Shown here piece by piece: positions 21,801-31,389 of a stretch of DNA of 64,000 nucleotides; within the stretch, counting starts at the first letter, position 1, and each line of letters opens with the position of its first letter. Source of the DNA: Ulota crispa (taxonomy: Eukaryota > Streptophyta > Bryopsida > Orthotrichales > Orthotrichaceae). The DNA lies in the NCBI GenBank assembly GCA_963920765.1, contig OY987246.1, positions 24,995,167-25,059,166 on the forward strand, in the 5' to 3' direction. The position numbers and the translations under genes are program-made. The notes beneath the pieces were generated by a model. That model was given only the letters and a program-made list of their open reading frames with translations. It did no database searches and was not told the DNA's origin.

Positions 21801-22912
21801 ACCAAAAGATTGATGCAAGTCTTTTGGATTTTGGCTTTGAGAGGAGTGTGGCTGACCATAGCTTATATTTCACACAAGTGGGAGCCGATGTGATGCTTGT
21901 GCTTGTGTATGTTGATGACTTGATCGTTCTTTCTAGCAACGTGGAGACCATGGGTGCATTGAAGGCCAAGTTGGAAGCGGAGTACGAGATGACGGACTTG
22001 GGGGAATTGCACTATTGCCTTGGAGTGGAGTTTGCCCGAGATCGAGGTGCGAGGACCATCACCATGAGCCAAACCAAGTATGTGGAGGAGGTGCTGAAGC
22101 GGTTTGGCATGGAGGATTGCAAACCCATGGGCACTCCATTAGACACCAAGGTGAAGTTGGTGAAGCTTAGCAACGAGGAGTATGATGCGGATGCTTCAAG
22201 GATGGTGAGTGTGCCTTACGAATCAGCGGTTGGATCCTTGATGTATGCCATGGTGGCCACAAGGGCTGATTTGGCCTTTGCCATTAGCACGGTGAGCCAA
22301 CATATGGCGAGGCCGGGATGGAGTCATTGGATGGCGGTGAAGAGGATTATGAGGTACCTCAAGGGCACTTCTCATGTGAAGTTGCAATTGGGAGGGAGGC
22401 ACATACGCTTGATGGGGTATTGCGATGCAGATTGGGCTGGCGATGCCAACGACAGAAAGTCCACCACGGGGTATGCATTTAGCCTTGGAGAGGGCATGGT
22501 ATCATGGAGTAGCAAGAAGCAACCCACGGTGGCTTTATCCACAACGGAGGCAGAGTACATGGCGGCGAGCCATTGCACGAGAGAGGCCATATGGTTGAGG
22601 CAGCTCTTGGAGGTTGTGAGGTGTGAGGACGTGGAGGGCACGTTGATCTTGTGTGACAACCAAGGTGCCATAGCTCTTGCGAAGAACCCGGTGCACCATG
22701 CGAGGACAAAGCACATCGAGGTGCAACACCACTTTGTGAGGGAGAAGGTGGAGAAGGGAAGCATCACATTGGAGTATTGCGCAACTGAGGACATGTTGGC
22801 AGATGTGATGACAAAGGCGTTGACGCGGGATAGACATGAGCGTTTGACAAGAGCCATGGGCCTTGGGGACTTTGGCCATTCGCAAAGTGGGAGTGTTGAA
22901 AGGTTGGAATAG
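18806..22912 (+). CDS. Copia gag-pol polyprotein, copy B (1368 aa, intact)
   Basis: Same domain order as copy A: gag, CCHC knuckle, protease DSGATT, integrase with HHCC and D,D,E residues, RT with YVDDL, and RNase H with DADWAG. Only about four amino-acid differences from copy A were noticed (for example E for V in MKMQETDD, N for S in KNGGDST and G for E in FGGDW). It shares with A and F the VARRFSQ and ERANCT variants. The ATG at 18806 was chosen for its GCCATGGCC context. The stop lies within the 3' LTR. Confidence 0.95.
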   Translation: MATYEGETPRVVDKFNGDNFSLFKFKMEMILDEKDLWDIVEGTETPPSSESDPKVISAFKKRERTAFRILCTHIVDAQIQHVKSCKGAAEAWRTLRSIHETKSLANVLFLRRKFFTMKMQETDDLLQHINKVKTLADQLEALHVPVMQGDIVMTILESLPPSYENLIVAMETKDIKELTLTYVTSRLMHEVTRKKEHQMVATESAALVARHKNGGDSTKVQGEPLLCFYCGKPGHFARNCYKRKSGKGEKANKAEVEESGEDYAFMASHDGPLHFGGDWIMDSGATTHMSPHRAHFDTFEAIAERKVFMGDESVLQALGRGSILVDTLVEGCTKRIRFKNVLYVPKLQSNLLSVSKIVEGGLNVQFGGFGCIVRSPNGDTQAMATREGNLYLLRCKVVHGGESAQVATSTKDGLILWHRRMGHLNVQSLRALPSLVSGLDLPKSHGDGLSNACEGCIEGKQQRHSFPKDGATRATKVLGIVHSDVCGPMKTTSLGGARYFLTFIDDLSRKVWVYLLKAKSECFDRFKEFKALVEKEAKCSMKVLRSDNGGEYTSNQFEAYLKTQGIVHQTSTPHTPQQNGVAERANCTIVEMARSMLYGQKLGLEYWAEAVSNAVYICNRCPTSAVDGKTPQEAWSGRRPSVAHIRVFGCVAYAKIPDASRTKLDAKAVRCLFLGYCEGSKAYRLICLESKKIIRCCDVTFCEQGELQGDLELGPSGSSGDLVVDSPPTLLHGGDDDDGNDEDQPLEDGDGDLVDGDGDLVEDASASQGDDGSKPKKITKKKKAHSIAPRAEVGGSQHVGGVRRSTRVSKPLGEWWKNHIFPQPSLNSDHANVAVVHDPTTLGEALESRDASKWEAAMEEEYHSLHATGTWKLTTLPLSRKAVRCKWVFKTKRDATGEIVRHKARLVARRFSQVQGVDFNETFAPVAKFTTIRCVVALGASLDLEMHQMDVKTAFLNGNLEEDIYMEQPKGFVQRGHEHLVCKLAKSLYGLKQASRAWYQKIDASLLDFGFERSVADHSLYFTQVGADVMLVLVYVDDLIVLSSNVETMGALKAKLEAEYEMTDLGELHYCLGVEFARDRGARTITMSQTKYVEEVLKRFGMEDCKPMGTPLDTKVKLVKLSNEEYDADASRMVSVPYESAVGSLMYAMVATRADLAFAISTVSQHMARPGWSHWMAVKRIMRYLKGTSHVKLQLGGRHIRLMGYCDADWAGDANDRKSTTGYAFSLGEGMVSWSSKKQPTVALSTTEAEYMAASHCTREAIWLRQLLEVVRCEDVEGTLILCDNQGAIALAKNPVHHARTKHIEVQHHFVREKVEKGSITLEYCATEDMLADVMTKALTRDRHERLTRAMGLGDFGHSQSGSVERLE

Positions 22913-23176
22913 AGCATTAGGAGTTTGCTCTAGGCCAAAGGAGATATGCTAGGTGGGGTACTTAGCATTGGAGAGAGAGCATGTGGTAGGAGGCACCTCA
23001 TAGAGAGGATCAACCCATGAATGTGGTTATCCCATATGGTTAGGTGAGGGGAGAGTGATTGGGAGAGTACATAGATGAGGGGGTTGGGTGACCCTCTCAT
23101 CTCTTTCATTTGTATCTTATGCATTTGAGTATACCATGTGTGCCTTTGCTCTTCTATCTTCCCTATGTTTTCAATA
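22894..23176 (+). repeat. 3' LTR of copia copy B
   Basis: A 283-bp LTR preceded by the polypurine tract AAAGTGGGAG. The right flank is CATTT, within hAT transposase sequence. Confidence 0.93.
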
Positions 23177-23990
23177 CATTTAGCCACATAAGTAGCATCT
23201 TTGCCTTCACCCGTGGTATCTACTGATCCAAAGAATACCTCTCTTCTTGTACACGTCATCATGATGTTTATCAATGGCCAATGTGAAACATCGTCCCATA
23301 CGTCAGAGCATATTGTCACACCGTACTTATGGATTGGGCCCCTCGTCTCCTCTGCCATTGCTGCTACCAGTTTGTCCTTTGTAGATTCCAAGAACTTTGT
23401 ACAAAGTGTTTGGTAAGGTGGAGGTTTGTACAAAGCTCTCGCCTCTCATGTTGATCTCACAGCATCCACAAAAGCAGGGTGCTTCACTACTTTGAATGGT
23501 ATATTAGCTTCGTAAAAAAACTTAGCCCACTTCTTGTCTAGCATTTGTCTTGTTGAGGAGTTCATCCCTTCTTATATAGATAATTGCCTCAAAGATTGAC
23601 TGGGGGTCAAACTAGGGCCAGACGCCTCTAACGATTATACCTGGGAGCATTGACCCTCGTAGTGTTTGGCCCCTTCATTTGCTGATACGGAAACAGTACA
23701 TTGTTGCTCCCCCTATACCGCACTTGCTGGAGCTATTGACAGCAATGTCACTTCCACATTATTATTAGTTTCACCCAAAAGGCTAGCTGATACATTTGTT
23801 CCATGATTGAAAAGCATTGTTTTCATAGCTAGAGGGACTTTGGTGCATGCCCGCATGTTGGGGGGGTTATTATTTCTTTTGTACCCCAAATGGAAAAGCA
23901 TGCAATCTCTCTAATAAGTAATCCCTAAATTGCAATACTTGCATGCACTTTTCCCATCTGATATTTGGGTGTACCATGGGTCTCATTTAC
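23177..23990 (-). pseudogene. hAT-family transposase, N-terminal BED finger and DUF659 part
   Basis: Reading minus-sense from 23990: DPWYTQISDGKSACKYCN, then a stop, then MLFHLGYKRNNNPPNMRACT form a BED-type zinc finger (CKYC plus a later H and C). After several stops comes KKWAKFFYEANIPFKVV and HPAFVDAV. DUF659 follows: YGVTICSDVWDDVSHWPLIN, TCTRREVFFGSVDTTGEGKD and ATYVAKC. The frame breaks off at the copia B LTR. Stops near 23440, 23580 and 23710 mark it as dead. The gene continues, after loss of its middle, at 17901-18365. Confidence 0.8.
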
Positions 23991-24298
23991 TCCTATCCCC
24001 TCCCATTGCTACTACTTGTTCTTCTACCTAACCCTGCAAAGAAGAGAGCAAGATTAGTATTCTGCATGAAATGTGATGAAGAAACAACACTTGTTGCTCT
24101 CACAACAAGTGCTCCCCATACACACCCCTTCTTGGACTTCCCTCCAATGCAATGGTTGTACACCAACCAAATCATAGGAGCAAAGATCAACAAGGAAAAG
24201 TGACGTTGAATAGGAGGGAGTCCTTCTTATGGTCTTGAAACCCTAAAAATTTCGTGGACGCCCAATCTTGCCCAACGGTTTGGAAACGTCGACAGGCC
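23991..24298. other. Interval upstream of the hAT remnant
   Basis: I see no supported gene. This may be the 5' part of the hAT element; no terminal inverted repeat was recognised. Confidence 0.35.
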
Positions 24299-24458
24299 GT
24301 CCGATGGACGAACAGTGCGTCCCGTCGAAGGACCGTGCGTTCCGTTGACGAACAGTGTGTCTCGTGGACGGAACGTATGTCATGTCAATGGACCGTGCGT
24401 CCAATTGATGGACCGTGCATTCAATTGACGAATTGTACGTTTGGTTGACGAACGCATT
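24299..24458. repeat. 20-bp GC-rich minisatellite (8 units)
   Basis: Eight consecutive 20-bp units share a consensus close to GTCC-GTTGACGGACCGTGC. Unit borders fall every 20 bases from 24299. The array is CpG-rich in an AT-rich setting. The period is not a multiple of three, so overlapping reading frames are not conserved as protein repeats. Confidence 0.8.
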
Positions 24459-25349
24459 GATGACCTTCATCCACGGCCTAGACGGCCCGTCAGCATTGCG
24501 GACAGATTCTACTGCGTCTAGTTGCATCGCAACGGACGCGTCACGACATCCGGACGCAAAATGCGAGGGTCACGTCGGTTTAAACAACCTTGCCAAAACC
24601 TCATACAAACACCAATGTGATTCCAACATTGCATAAACTCAATTTTGGTATAGAATTTTTGATAAACAACTGGGATGCAATTGAAAATATATCAACTTAA
24701 TTCCATGGACAACTGAATTGTAAAAAAAGTGCAAAATTGTTCAAAAAACATTCCAAAAAAATACATTAAATTCAAGTATGAATATGTATATATTAAAGAA
24801 AGGTCATATATTATACGAAACCAATTTTAACATCATTTCCTCTTTCTTAACTTTCTCAAAACTTTTATAAATATCAGATGTGAAGCAAAAAAAAAAAAGG
24901 GCTTCAAAGCTCGGATAAGCCTAACTATATCAAGACGTTTTTGCAAGTGAAATCAATAGTTTCTTACAAGAAAACACAAGCTTTCTTACGCAAATGGGTT
25001 CTCTCATAAGAAAACCCAAAAGTTTTGTGCACGAGGTGCAAAAGAACTTCAGCAAAAATGCCTTGCATGAGAATTTGGGGTAGTCCACGAGTTTAGGGAA
25101 GAGGTAAGACATCATTAGTTAAATATAGAACTTGTATCTTTGAAACCACTGTTTGGGAAATGGGGATTCTTTGGGCAGAGAAAGCCTTGTTCAAAAAAAA
25201 TAGAATTTGGCTGAGAAAGCAGCGGATGTTGAAAACCCTGTATAAATTGGTGGGAGCAATAAATTCTATTAGGTACACATCTTTTATACCACAGCTTTAA
25301 TCCATCAAGGCCCATGCACTTTCTCGAGTGTCTTAGAATCTGTTCTTGG
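24459..25349. other. Non-genic interval
   Basis: The first 150 bp remain CpG-rich; the rest is AT-rich. No coding sequence with a recognisable domain was found. Confidence 0.45.
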
Positions 25350-26976
25350 ATGAACAAAATGTTGTTGCATTAAATTTTTTTAAATCATAATCGTACAAAT
25401 TCAAACTAAATATGTTAGAGATTACATAGGAAAAGAAAACATAACAATACCACTTATGGATTGAAAAATTAGAACATTTGATCAAGAGGGTGTTAAAATT
25501 GTGAAAGTGATTTGAAGTCTTTTGACTCTTTTCATATCTCAAATTTAAAATTTAGAATACCAAAAAAATATGAATATGTAAAGTACAACATGTGTAACCC
25601 TAATCAATACAACTTCTTAAAATCTACTTTATGATTTCTTAAATTAACCCATAATGGACCAACCTTGGGGGATTTTTGGGATTTTGGGTAAGCTTGTGTG
25701 ACCTCAATTTTTGGCATGATTTTTTGAAACTTTTTACAGGTGTGTAGGAATGTATAAGGTTTGTGGGATGCAAAAAATCATGTGATTATGTCACATGGTT
25801 CACAAGTTATGAACTTGTTTTGGCCAAAAGCAGTTCAAGGGGCAACTTGGGCAAAGAAGAAAATATTGACTTTGGGGGGGCAAGAAAGGGACTGCTACAT
25901 GTTCTTTGAGCAGGGTAGCAAGTGAGAGCCAAGATTAAGGAAACCCGCATGGATGGCTCCCAGCCATGGTTGGAATAGTAGGACCATATTGTATAGTAGC
26001 CAATCAGCCGTGACAGTGGTGCACTTTTGGGGCCCAATTGTGAGTAGCCAAGGTTTTATTTTTGATTATTGTTGGCAGACTAATGGGCACCCAAAAGTAT
26101 AAGCAAGTAAGGAAAAAATGGACAATATAGGATAGAATAATTAGCATGTGGATGTGCATTCATAAATTATACTTTTTTTTTCCTCTAACATTTGAAGTAC
26201 ATATTTATCTTCATACACACTGTTTGGATTTTTCATATCTAAAAACTTATGGTGGGAATCTTCACTCAAAAATGTCATAGTGATTGGCAAAACTTGTTAT
26301 ATAATGGCATTGGAGTATTTTTTAGGATTTGTTCTGTGTCTTTGATTGCCTTGAAAACTGGTACACATATGTTGACTTGATTACCTACAAGATAAAATTA
26401 CAAATTCAAGGTCTATAATGCAAAAGAAATCAGCAAATGGCAATCAAAGCCATTTGATTTTTTTGGGCACCATGGAAAAATTAAAAACTTTTCCCTTCAG
26501 ATGCTCATAACTTTCAACCTGTTCAGCCAAATGTCACAAAATTTTTATGACTTCTTCTTCCAAAAGTGTATTACAAGATCTTATGGTTAGATTTCCAAGA
26601 AAAGCATTTTGGTGAAATTTTTGATGAACGTAGCAATAGGGGCAATTTTGAGTGGTTTTTGGCAGAAAATGGCCTTGGTATTTTAGGGATTAAGTTTCTA
26701 CTGTGGTTGTTTCTCCAAGTTCTAGTGTACTTTAGGCTCATTTCCAAGAGCTCTCAACACTAGAAAGTGAAGATTTGCAATGGACATCTTGCACAAAATC
26801 TTAAATAAAAAAATCATAATTAATCATTTTCAAAATCAAACTTTTGATACTAAAACAAGACTTCAACAAGAACTTAAAAAAAAAAATCATTGTAATTAAT
26901 CATGAAGAAAATTTAGGCATCCCGAATTACAAACAAGGAAGGACAATTTTGGTCCTCTTGGGCTTTGAGGGGTTAA
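25350..26976. mobile_element. TTAA-bounded element, copy T3 (left end decayed)
   Basis: The right end reads CTTTGAGGGGTTAA. The body from about 25355 is homologous to T2 (from about 2800) and continues after the nested T4 insertion with the shared 'tctccaagttctagtgtac' region. No TTAACCCC is seen at the left. Confidence 0.55.
25644..26693. mobile_element. TTAA-bounded element, copy T4 (nested in T3)
   Basis: It starts TTAACCCATAATGG and ends ATTTTAGGGATTAA, and interrupts the T3 body. The same place in T1, T2 and T6 is uninterrupted and has only a single four-base site (TGGG, TGAA or TGGA), consistent with TTAA being the duplicated target. The interior resembles T7 and T8 ('tttttgaaactttt...ggtgtg'). 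Confidence 0.65.
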
Positions 26977-27055
26977 TAAAATACACAGTTCAAGCCAACA
27001 ATAGGCACAATTAGATTATGCACAAATTCAGTCTCAAATCTAATAATCAAGAAAT

Positions 27056-27278
27056 TTAACCCTTGAACGCTTGTCAAGCTCGTGGGATACGGCACCGTAT
27101 TCTACAAATTTCCAATCATTCCTCTATGTATTTTGTGCCGCCAAAGGTTGCGTTGAAAGCACCTTTGCAGCAGAGACCACTTCCATCTACAGCGTGACCC
27201 CTAATTCCATCTCAAACCCCCTCAAATCCACAGAATTCCATACGGCCACAAAGGACCTTCCCGGCGTTCAAGGGTTAA
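27056..27278. mobile_element. TTAA-bounded element, copy T5 (223 bp)
   Basis: Perfect 15-bp termini TTAACCCTTGAACGC in inverted orientation. The interior is unlike the other copies and is GC-richer than its surroundings. It is the shortest member. Confidence 0.7.
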
Positions 27279-28421
27279 AAGAGTGATAACTTCTCTTGCA
27301 TATGCCAACAGTCTCGGCAAATTACTAACATAAATATATATCTTTCAAAACTATCGCACACATTGTTGATCACATGCTCAAGGCACAATTCAACACCTCA
27401 GAATCAAGATTGTTATCCTGCGCACAATGAAAATATTTGTCAACAATAGTCATATTCAATATCCCATGCAAAAGAATCTTAGTTGATATATATATGTATT
27501 TATAATAAGCTTAGTTCTATTAGTTGAGTAGTTGGGTGTCTATAATAGAATAAAATCTCTATTAGTTGGATAGTTGGTGTTGCTCCAAGAAGATTAAGTG
27601 GCAATTATGTGGCGGTTATGGTCATCCTTGGAGATGAAGTATACATGGGAATAGGAGGTGGTTGTCTAAAGAAGGAGGCAAAGCGTGTAGGTAGGTATAG
27701 TACAAGTAAGCTTATTGTCACAGAAAGGAGAAGAATCTTAAAGAAGGTGATTATGAGGAAGGTCATGTTAATTTTTTTGCAAGGACCCCCTTCCGTGATG
27801 GCCCTTTGCCAAAACGGCGGGTACAAGGGTCCACTAGTATATATAGAGATGGGGACACAAAGATCCATTCCTCAATCACACCCCTCCCACACCATCAATA
27901 CTTAACTAAATCTAAAATGGAAAATTACATATGTTGGAAGCTCTAATAATGGCGTGAGAATGTATTGGTTTCAAACTGATGGTGAACTTGTAATGATTTT
28001 AAAAACATTTTAATCATAATTTGATGTTTTTTCTAAATGATTTATTATTAACACTTCTCATAATTTGATTCATGTCAAATTTTAGTGCATTGTGTCCCTC
28101 TTTCTATCTACAAGAGGCTTGCTTGAGTTGAGGCAATTTCAAGCTCTAGAATGTGGTTAAATGCTAAAAAATTTGTTGGTGGCAGACTAAAAGTTGATGC
28201 CAAGCATATACGGTAGTGCAAAATTGCATTTGGCATGGGTTAAAGGCATGGAGTTGGAATACTCTACTTCTCAAAATTTCATGCATGTTTTCCCCCTTTA
28301 TAGGCTTTTAAAATATATAATTGGTTTAGATTTGGTGAAGAATTGATTACATGGAGGGGGTTTGAGTGTGAAATGGATCTTTTTGTCCACATCTCTATAT
28401 ATGAAAGAAATTACTACCACA
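27279..28421. other. Non-genic AT-rich interval
   Basis: No gene recognised. Near 27500-27590 a phrase like TATTAGTTG(A/G)(A/G)TAGTTGG occurs twice. The short open frame around 27609-27905 has no recognisable domain. Confidence 0.45.
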
Positions 28422-28778
28422 ACACCCTAAATTGCTAACAAGACACTCCTTGTGAGCATATAATTTAGTGCTATTTTTTATTTATTTAAGTAGTCCATCA
28501 TTCATTCAATCACGTCATTACCACCTCTTTGAAAAAAAATATGACAAATACATATTTTTCTTGAAATATTATTGCACCAATATTATTTTTTGATGTATTT
28601 TTCTTTAAATAATACAAAAGTCCAATATTTTTAATTTCAAATTTAAGCACACCTCTTTTTTTTTAGTATAACCTTAGAATGATAAAGGTGAAACAAATCT
28701 TTTGATCCAAATTAAAAAATCAGTATTAAAAATCACATTTCATGCTCACAATATTGTCCCGTTAGCAATTTAGGGTGT
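28422..28778. mobile_element. Candidate MITE with ~37-bp inverted termini
   Basis: The left end starts ACACCCTAAATTGCTAAC and the right end is its inverse, followed inward by a GTGAGCAT match, with a few mismatches. It is about 357 bp, AT-rich and non-coding. A second partial copy of the terminus (TTAGCAATTTAG) follows at 28785. No clear target duplication was found. Confidence 0.55.
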
Positions 28779-29290
28779 CACCCCTTAGCAATTTAGACTG
28801 TTGCTACCCTATATATCTAACATTTATAAAAAAACTCATGTTGCAACCTGTCTATTCAATAGTCAAATGACCAATTTACTTGATATTTGGAAGATGAAAG
28901 GACATTCTCAATGACACTTATTAGATAGCTCTTAATTTATATGTTAAATAGAATACAAAGGGGGTGGGGAGGGAGAAAGTAAGATAATTGAAATGAACCC
29001 CTTTGAATATTTTTTAAATTTAAATCTGAAATTTAAAACTAGAAGAGGTTTAGATTGATATGAAAAGACATATTTAATTAACAAGCCCCATGGATAATTC
29101 TTGATTTGAACTTCAAATTCCAATTCAAACAATAAGGAGGTAAATGAAAGAGCATATTAAAATCTCACCACTATTCATCTACCTTGGTAAATGGGTTTAC
29201 AAGACTCATATATATGATATATATATACTAGTTTACGTACCCGTTGTACCAACGGAGGCAACAAAAATATCCTTGCAATAAAAAAATTGT
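28779..29290. other. Non-genic interval
   Basis: No coding sequence or terminal repeat recognised. Confidence 0.45.
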
Positions 29291-29610
29291 GCAATGTCAA
29301 TCTTATCCCCGTGCCTTCCTATCCCAATCCTATCCATGTGCCCCATATTCTTGTGCTCTCTATCCTTGTGCCTCCTATCCCCATACCCCCTATCTCCATG
29401 CCTCCTATCCCCGTGCCCCCTATTCCCATGCCCCCTATCTCCATGCCCCTATCTCCATGAATACCTATTTTTGTGCCCCATATCCTCGTGCCCCCTATCC
29501 TTGCATGTGCCCTCCTATCTCGGCATGTACATCCTATCCATGTGCCCTCCTATCCCCGTGCCCCCTATTCCTATGCCTCTTATTTTTGTGGCTCTTATCC
29601 CTGTCCCCCC
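29291..29610. repeat. Degenerate pyrimidine-rich repeat (CCTATCCCCGTGCC)
   Basis: Many imperfect copies of a 12-15-bp word of the form CC(C/T)TAT(C/T)CCCGTGCC. All three plus-strand frames are open for a while (Cys/Pro/Tyr-rich), which is a by-product of the repeat. Confidence 0.75.
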
Positions 29611-29818
29611 CTTTGGTCAAGAGAAAGTTGTTGTGCAATTGCCAATGACTGTTGTTAATTTCTAATGAAGCACATAAAAGATAGTGTTTTATGTGGATAA
29701 AATAAAGTGTTGTGGTATAACTTGTAGTGAGTGGTGTAACTTCCAATGATTTGTCATACTTTAGTATAACTTTGCTCTATTTTACTTTTCATCCAAAACA
29801 ACCCACATGATTCTTTTA

Positions 29819-29823
<5 letters not shown>

Positions 29824-29871
<48 letters not shown>
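29824..29871. repeat. AT/AAT microsatellite
   Basis: About 18 AT units are followed by several ATA units. Confidence 0.95.
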
Positions 29872-29872
<1 letters not shown>

Positions 29873-30533
29873 TGTCACCCTCATGCAAGAAAGTTGCATT
29901 TAACATAGAGTTGTGACGTTCATGTGCAGAATCAATTCTTAGACGGGGAATGAAGCGCTGCGCCAGGCACTAAGACTACAGTTCAATACAAAATTGGCAC
30001 CCAACATCAAAACTGTTAAAACTGCACCGTTCGAACATTTGACGCCATCAAGTACATGCTACACCCAGTTTGCTACAATTTCAGAGCAAAGAAAACGTTC
30101 AGTGCGTGAGGACGCAATCTACGATACACCCACCCGCCAGACACGAATTTACAAGTCCGGAATCTAAACACTCATAGCGCACATTAAGAGTGACAAAAAT
30201 TATGCCACATATTTTGAAACTCAACGTCAATTAAGAAGATGTAAAAACGAAAACCTCAAAGCTCTAAAACAGAATGTAATTATAGTAAGAAGCACACGTG
30301 CACTCTTGAAAGCAGGGCGATCTCATCATCACAAAGCCCTGCCACTACCAGGAATCCTCAAACATATGACCGCATAGCCAGCATCTCTAATCGTCGTCCT
30401 AGGCTTATAATCAGTATAACAGCCCTCTGCACCAAAGAGAAACACGTAGAGAGAGAGCATCGGCTATGTAACCCTAATTGACACTGATAGAGCACCTTAC
30501 AACACCAGTATCACCAGCAAAAAGATGACCGAA
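29872..30533 (-). other. Probable 3' UTR and downstream flank of SF3B6
   Basis: The interval follows the stop codon of the minus-strand SF3B6 gene. It is less AT-rich than the surrounding intergenic DNA. No other coding sequence is seen. Confidence 0.4.
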
Positions 30534-30905
30534 TTACTCCTTCACCGATACGCCATACTTCTCCTGCAACTTGGTCAACTCCTCATCCTTCTTGCGCTGA
30601 TCGACCTTTTTAGACATCTTGGCCTGCTGATAATACAACACAATCAAGTAGCGGTTGGCGACGTTAAAGCCCGACAGATGGTCCACAGCGTTCTTAGCGT
30701 CATATATATCTTCGTACACAACAAAAGCCGTGCCGCGGGTGTCCTTGTTGGTGCCAATGCGAATCTGCCGAATAGCGCCATATTTGCCAAAGATATCGTA
30801 CATTTCCTCAGAGGAAATGCTGAACGGCAAGTTGCGCACGTACAAAACGCGATTCACTTCAGGCGGAAGTCGAGCATTGCCCCGGCGGATGCTCAGCGCG
30901 GCCAT
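30534..30905 (-). CDS. SF3B6: Splicing factor 3B subunit 6 (p14/SF3b14), 123 aa
   Basis: A complete, intronless gene for the U2 snRNP protein that contacts the branch-point adenosine and binds SF3B1 in the nucleus. A single RRM spans about residues 18-95. RNP2 is VLYVRNL, with the Tyr at position 22 that in human p14 crosslinks to the branch adenosine; RNP1 is RGTAFVVY (57-64). Other family phrases are [26 protein letters not shown] and the C-terminal EKYG. The length is as expected (124-125 aa in relatives). The ATG at 30905 gives the family's usual N-terminus; the frame is open a further 44 codons upstream, but that stretch is unlike the family and is more likely 5' UTR. The gene is probably functional, since no break is present. 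Confidence 0.96.
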   Translation of the reverse strand: MAALSIRRGNARLPPEVNRVLYVRNLPFSISSEEMYDIFGKYGAIRQIRIGTNKDTRGTAFVVYEDIYDAKNAVDHLSGFNVANRYLIVLYYQQAKMSKKVDQRKKDEELTKLQEKYGVSVKE

Positions 30906-31035
30906 GATAACCCTCCCGCAGGCGGAGCGGCTGAAGGAACGAACGTAACGACGGGAACCCTTGCTCAGAACGAGCAGAGACGAGGGGAGGGTGAGAAATT
31001 GGCGAGAAAACAAGAGCGATGATGGCGACAGCGCC

Positions 31036-31044
31036 AAACCCTAA
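31036..31044 (-). promoter_or_regulatory. Telo-box upstream of SF3B6
   Basis: AAACCCTAA on the plus strand (TTAGGGTTT in gene sense), about 130 bp upstream of the SF3B6 start codon. This motif is common in promoters and 5' UTRs of plant housekeeping and translation-related genes. Whether it lies in the UTR or the promoter cannot be told. Confidence 0.6.
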
Positions 31045-31389
31045 ACTTCAGCCTGCGTTTCGTGGATGTTCGCACCTGCCCCTGCCCCTGCTCCAGTGAG
31101 TATATTTCCGTCGTTTATAGAAAACCGTATACCGGGACCCCACGGTCCCCACTCTCAGCATCTCCAGCCGCCCTCTATTTCTTCATCCCGACATAACGCG
31201 GTGTTTCTTGTTTCCAGTTTCTGCTGTTTGAACAGTAATTTCTCCCACTTGTCCAACTAGGTATAATAATGTTTAACCAATCACAAGCATCTTCTTCAAA
31301 AGATTAAATAGATTCTCCATCATTGCTTATGCAACCTATTAAATAATTAACCCTTAAAGTTTAAAAGCCTAAGCATTGTTTTTTGGCAA
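31045..31389. other. SF3B6 promoter side and intergenic DNA
   Basis: The first 150 bp are GC-richer, as expected for a promoter region. A TTAACCC start at 31347 resembles a TTAA-family left end but no partner was found. Confidence 0.4.

Larger units (their letters stand above)
18366..23176 (+). mobile_element. Ty1/copia copy B (5' LTR lost, intact frame)
   Basis: This plus-strand element has part of the leader (with a 14-bp tandem duplication near 18430), an intact gag-pol frame, a polypurine tract (22884-22893) and a 3' LTR (22894-23176). It is nearly identical to copy A and exactly colinear in inverse orientation: coordinates in the ORF and LTR sum to 32122. The leader starts abruptly at 18366 beside hAT sequence, so the 5' LTR and start of the leader were deleted. 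Confidence 0.92.

Noticed and set aside
24299..24458. Possible CRISPR-like array
   Set aside because: The repeats are contiguous with no unique spacers, and the setting is a plant genome.
29244..29665. Overlapping Cys/Pro/Tyr-rich frames
   Set aside because: All three frames are open through a degenerate pyrimidine-rich repeat; no domain.
30525..31022. Plus-strand 165-codon frame over SF3B6
   Set aside because: It is the antisense shadow of a conserved gene and has no recognisable family.
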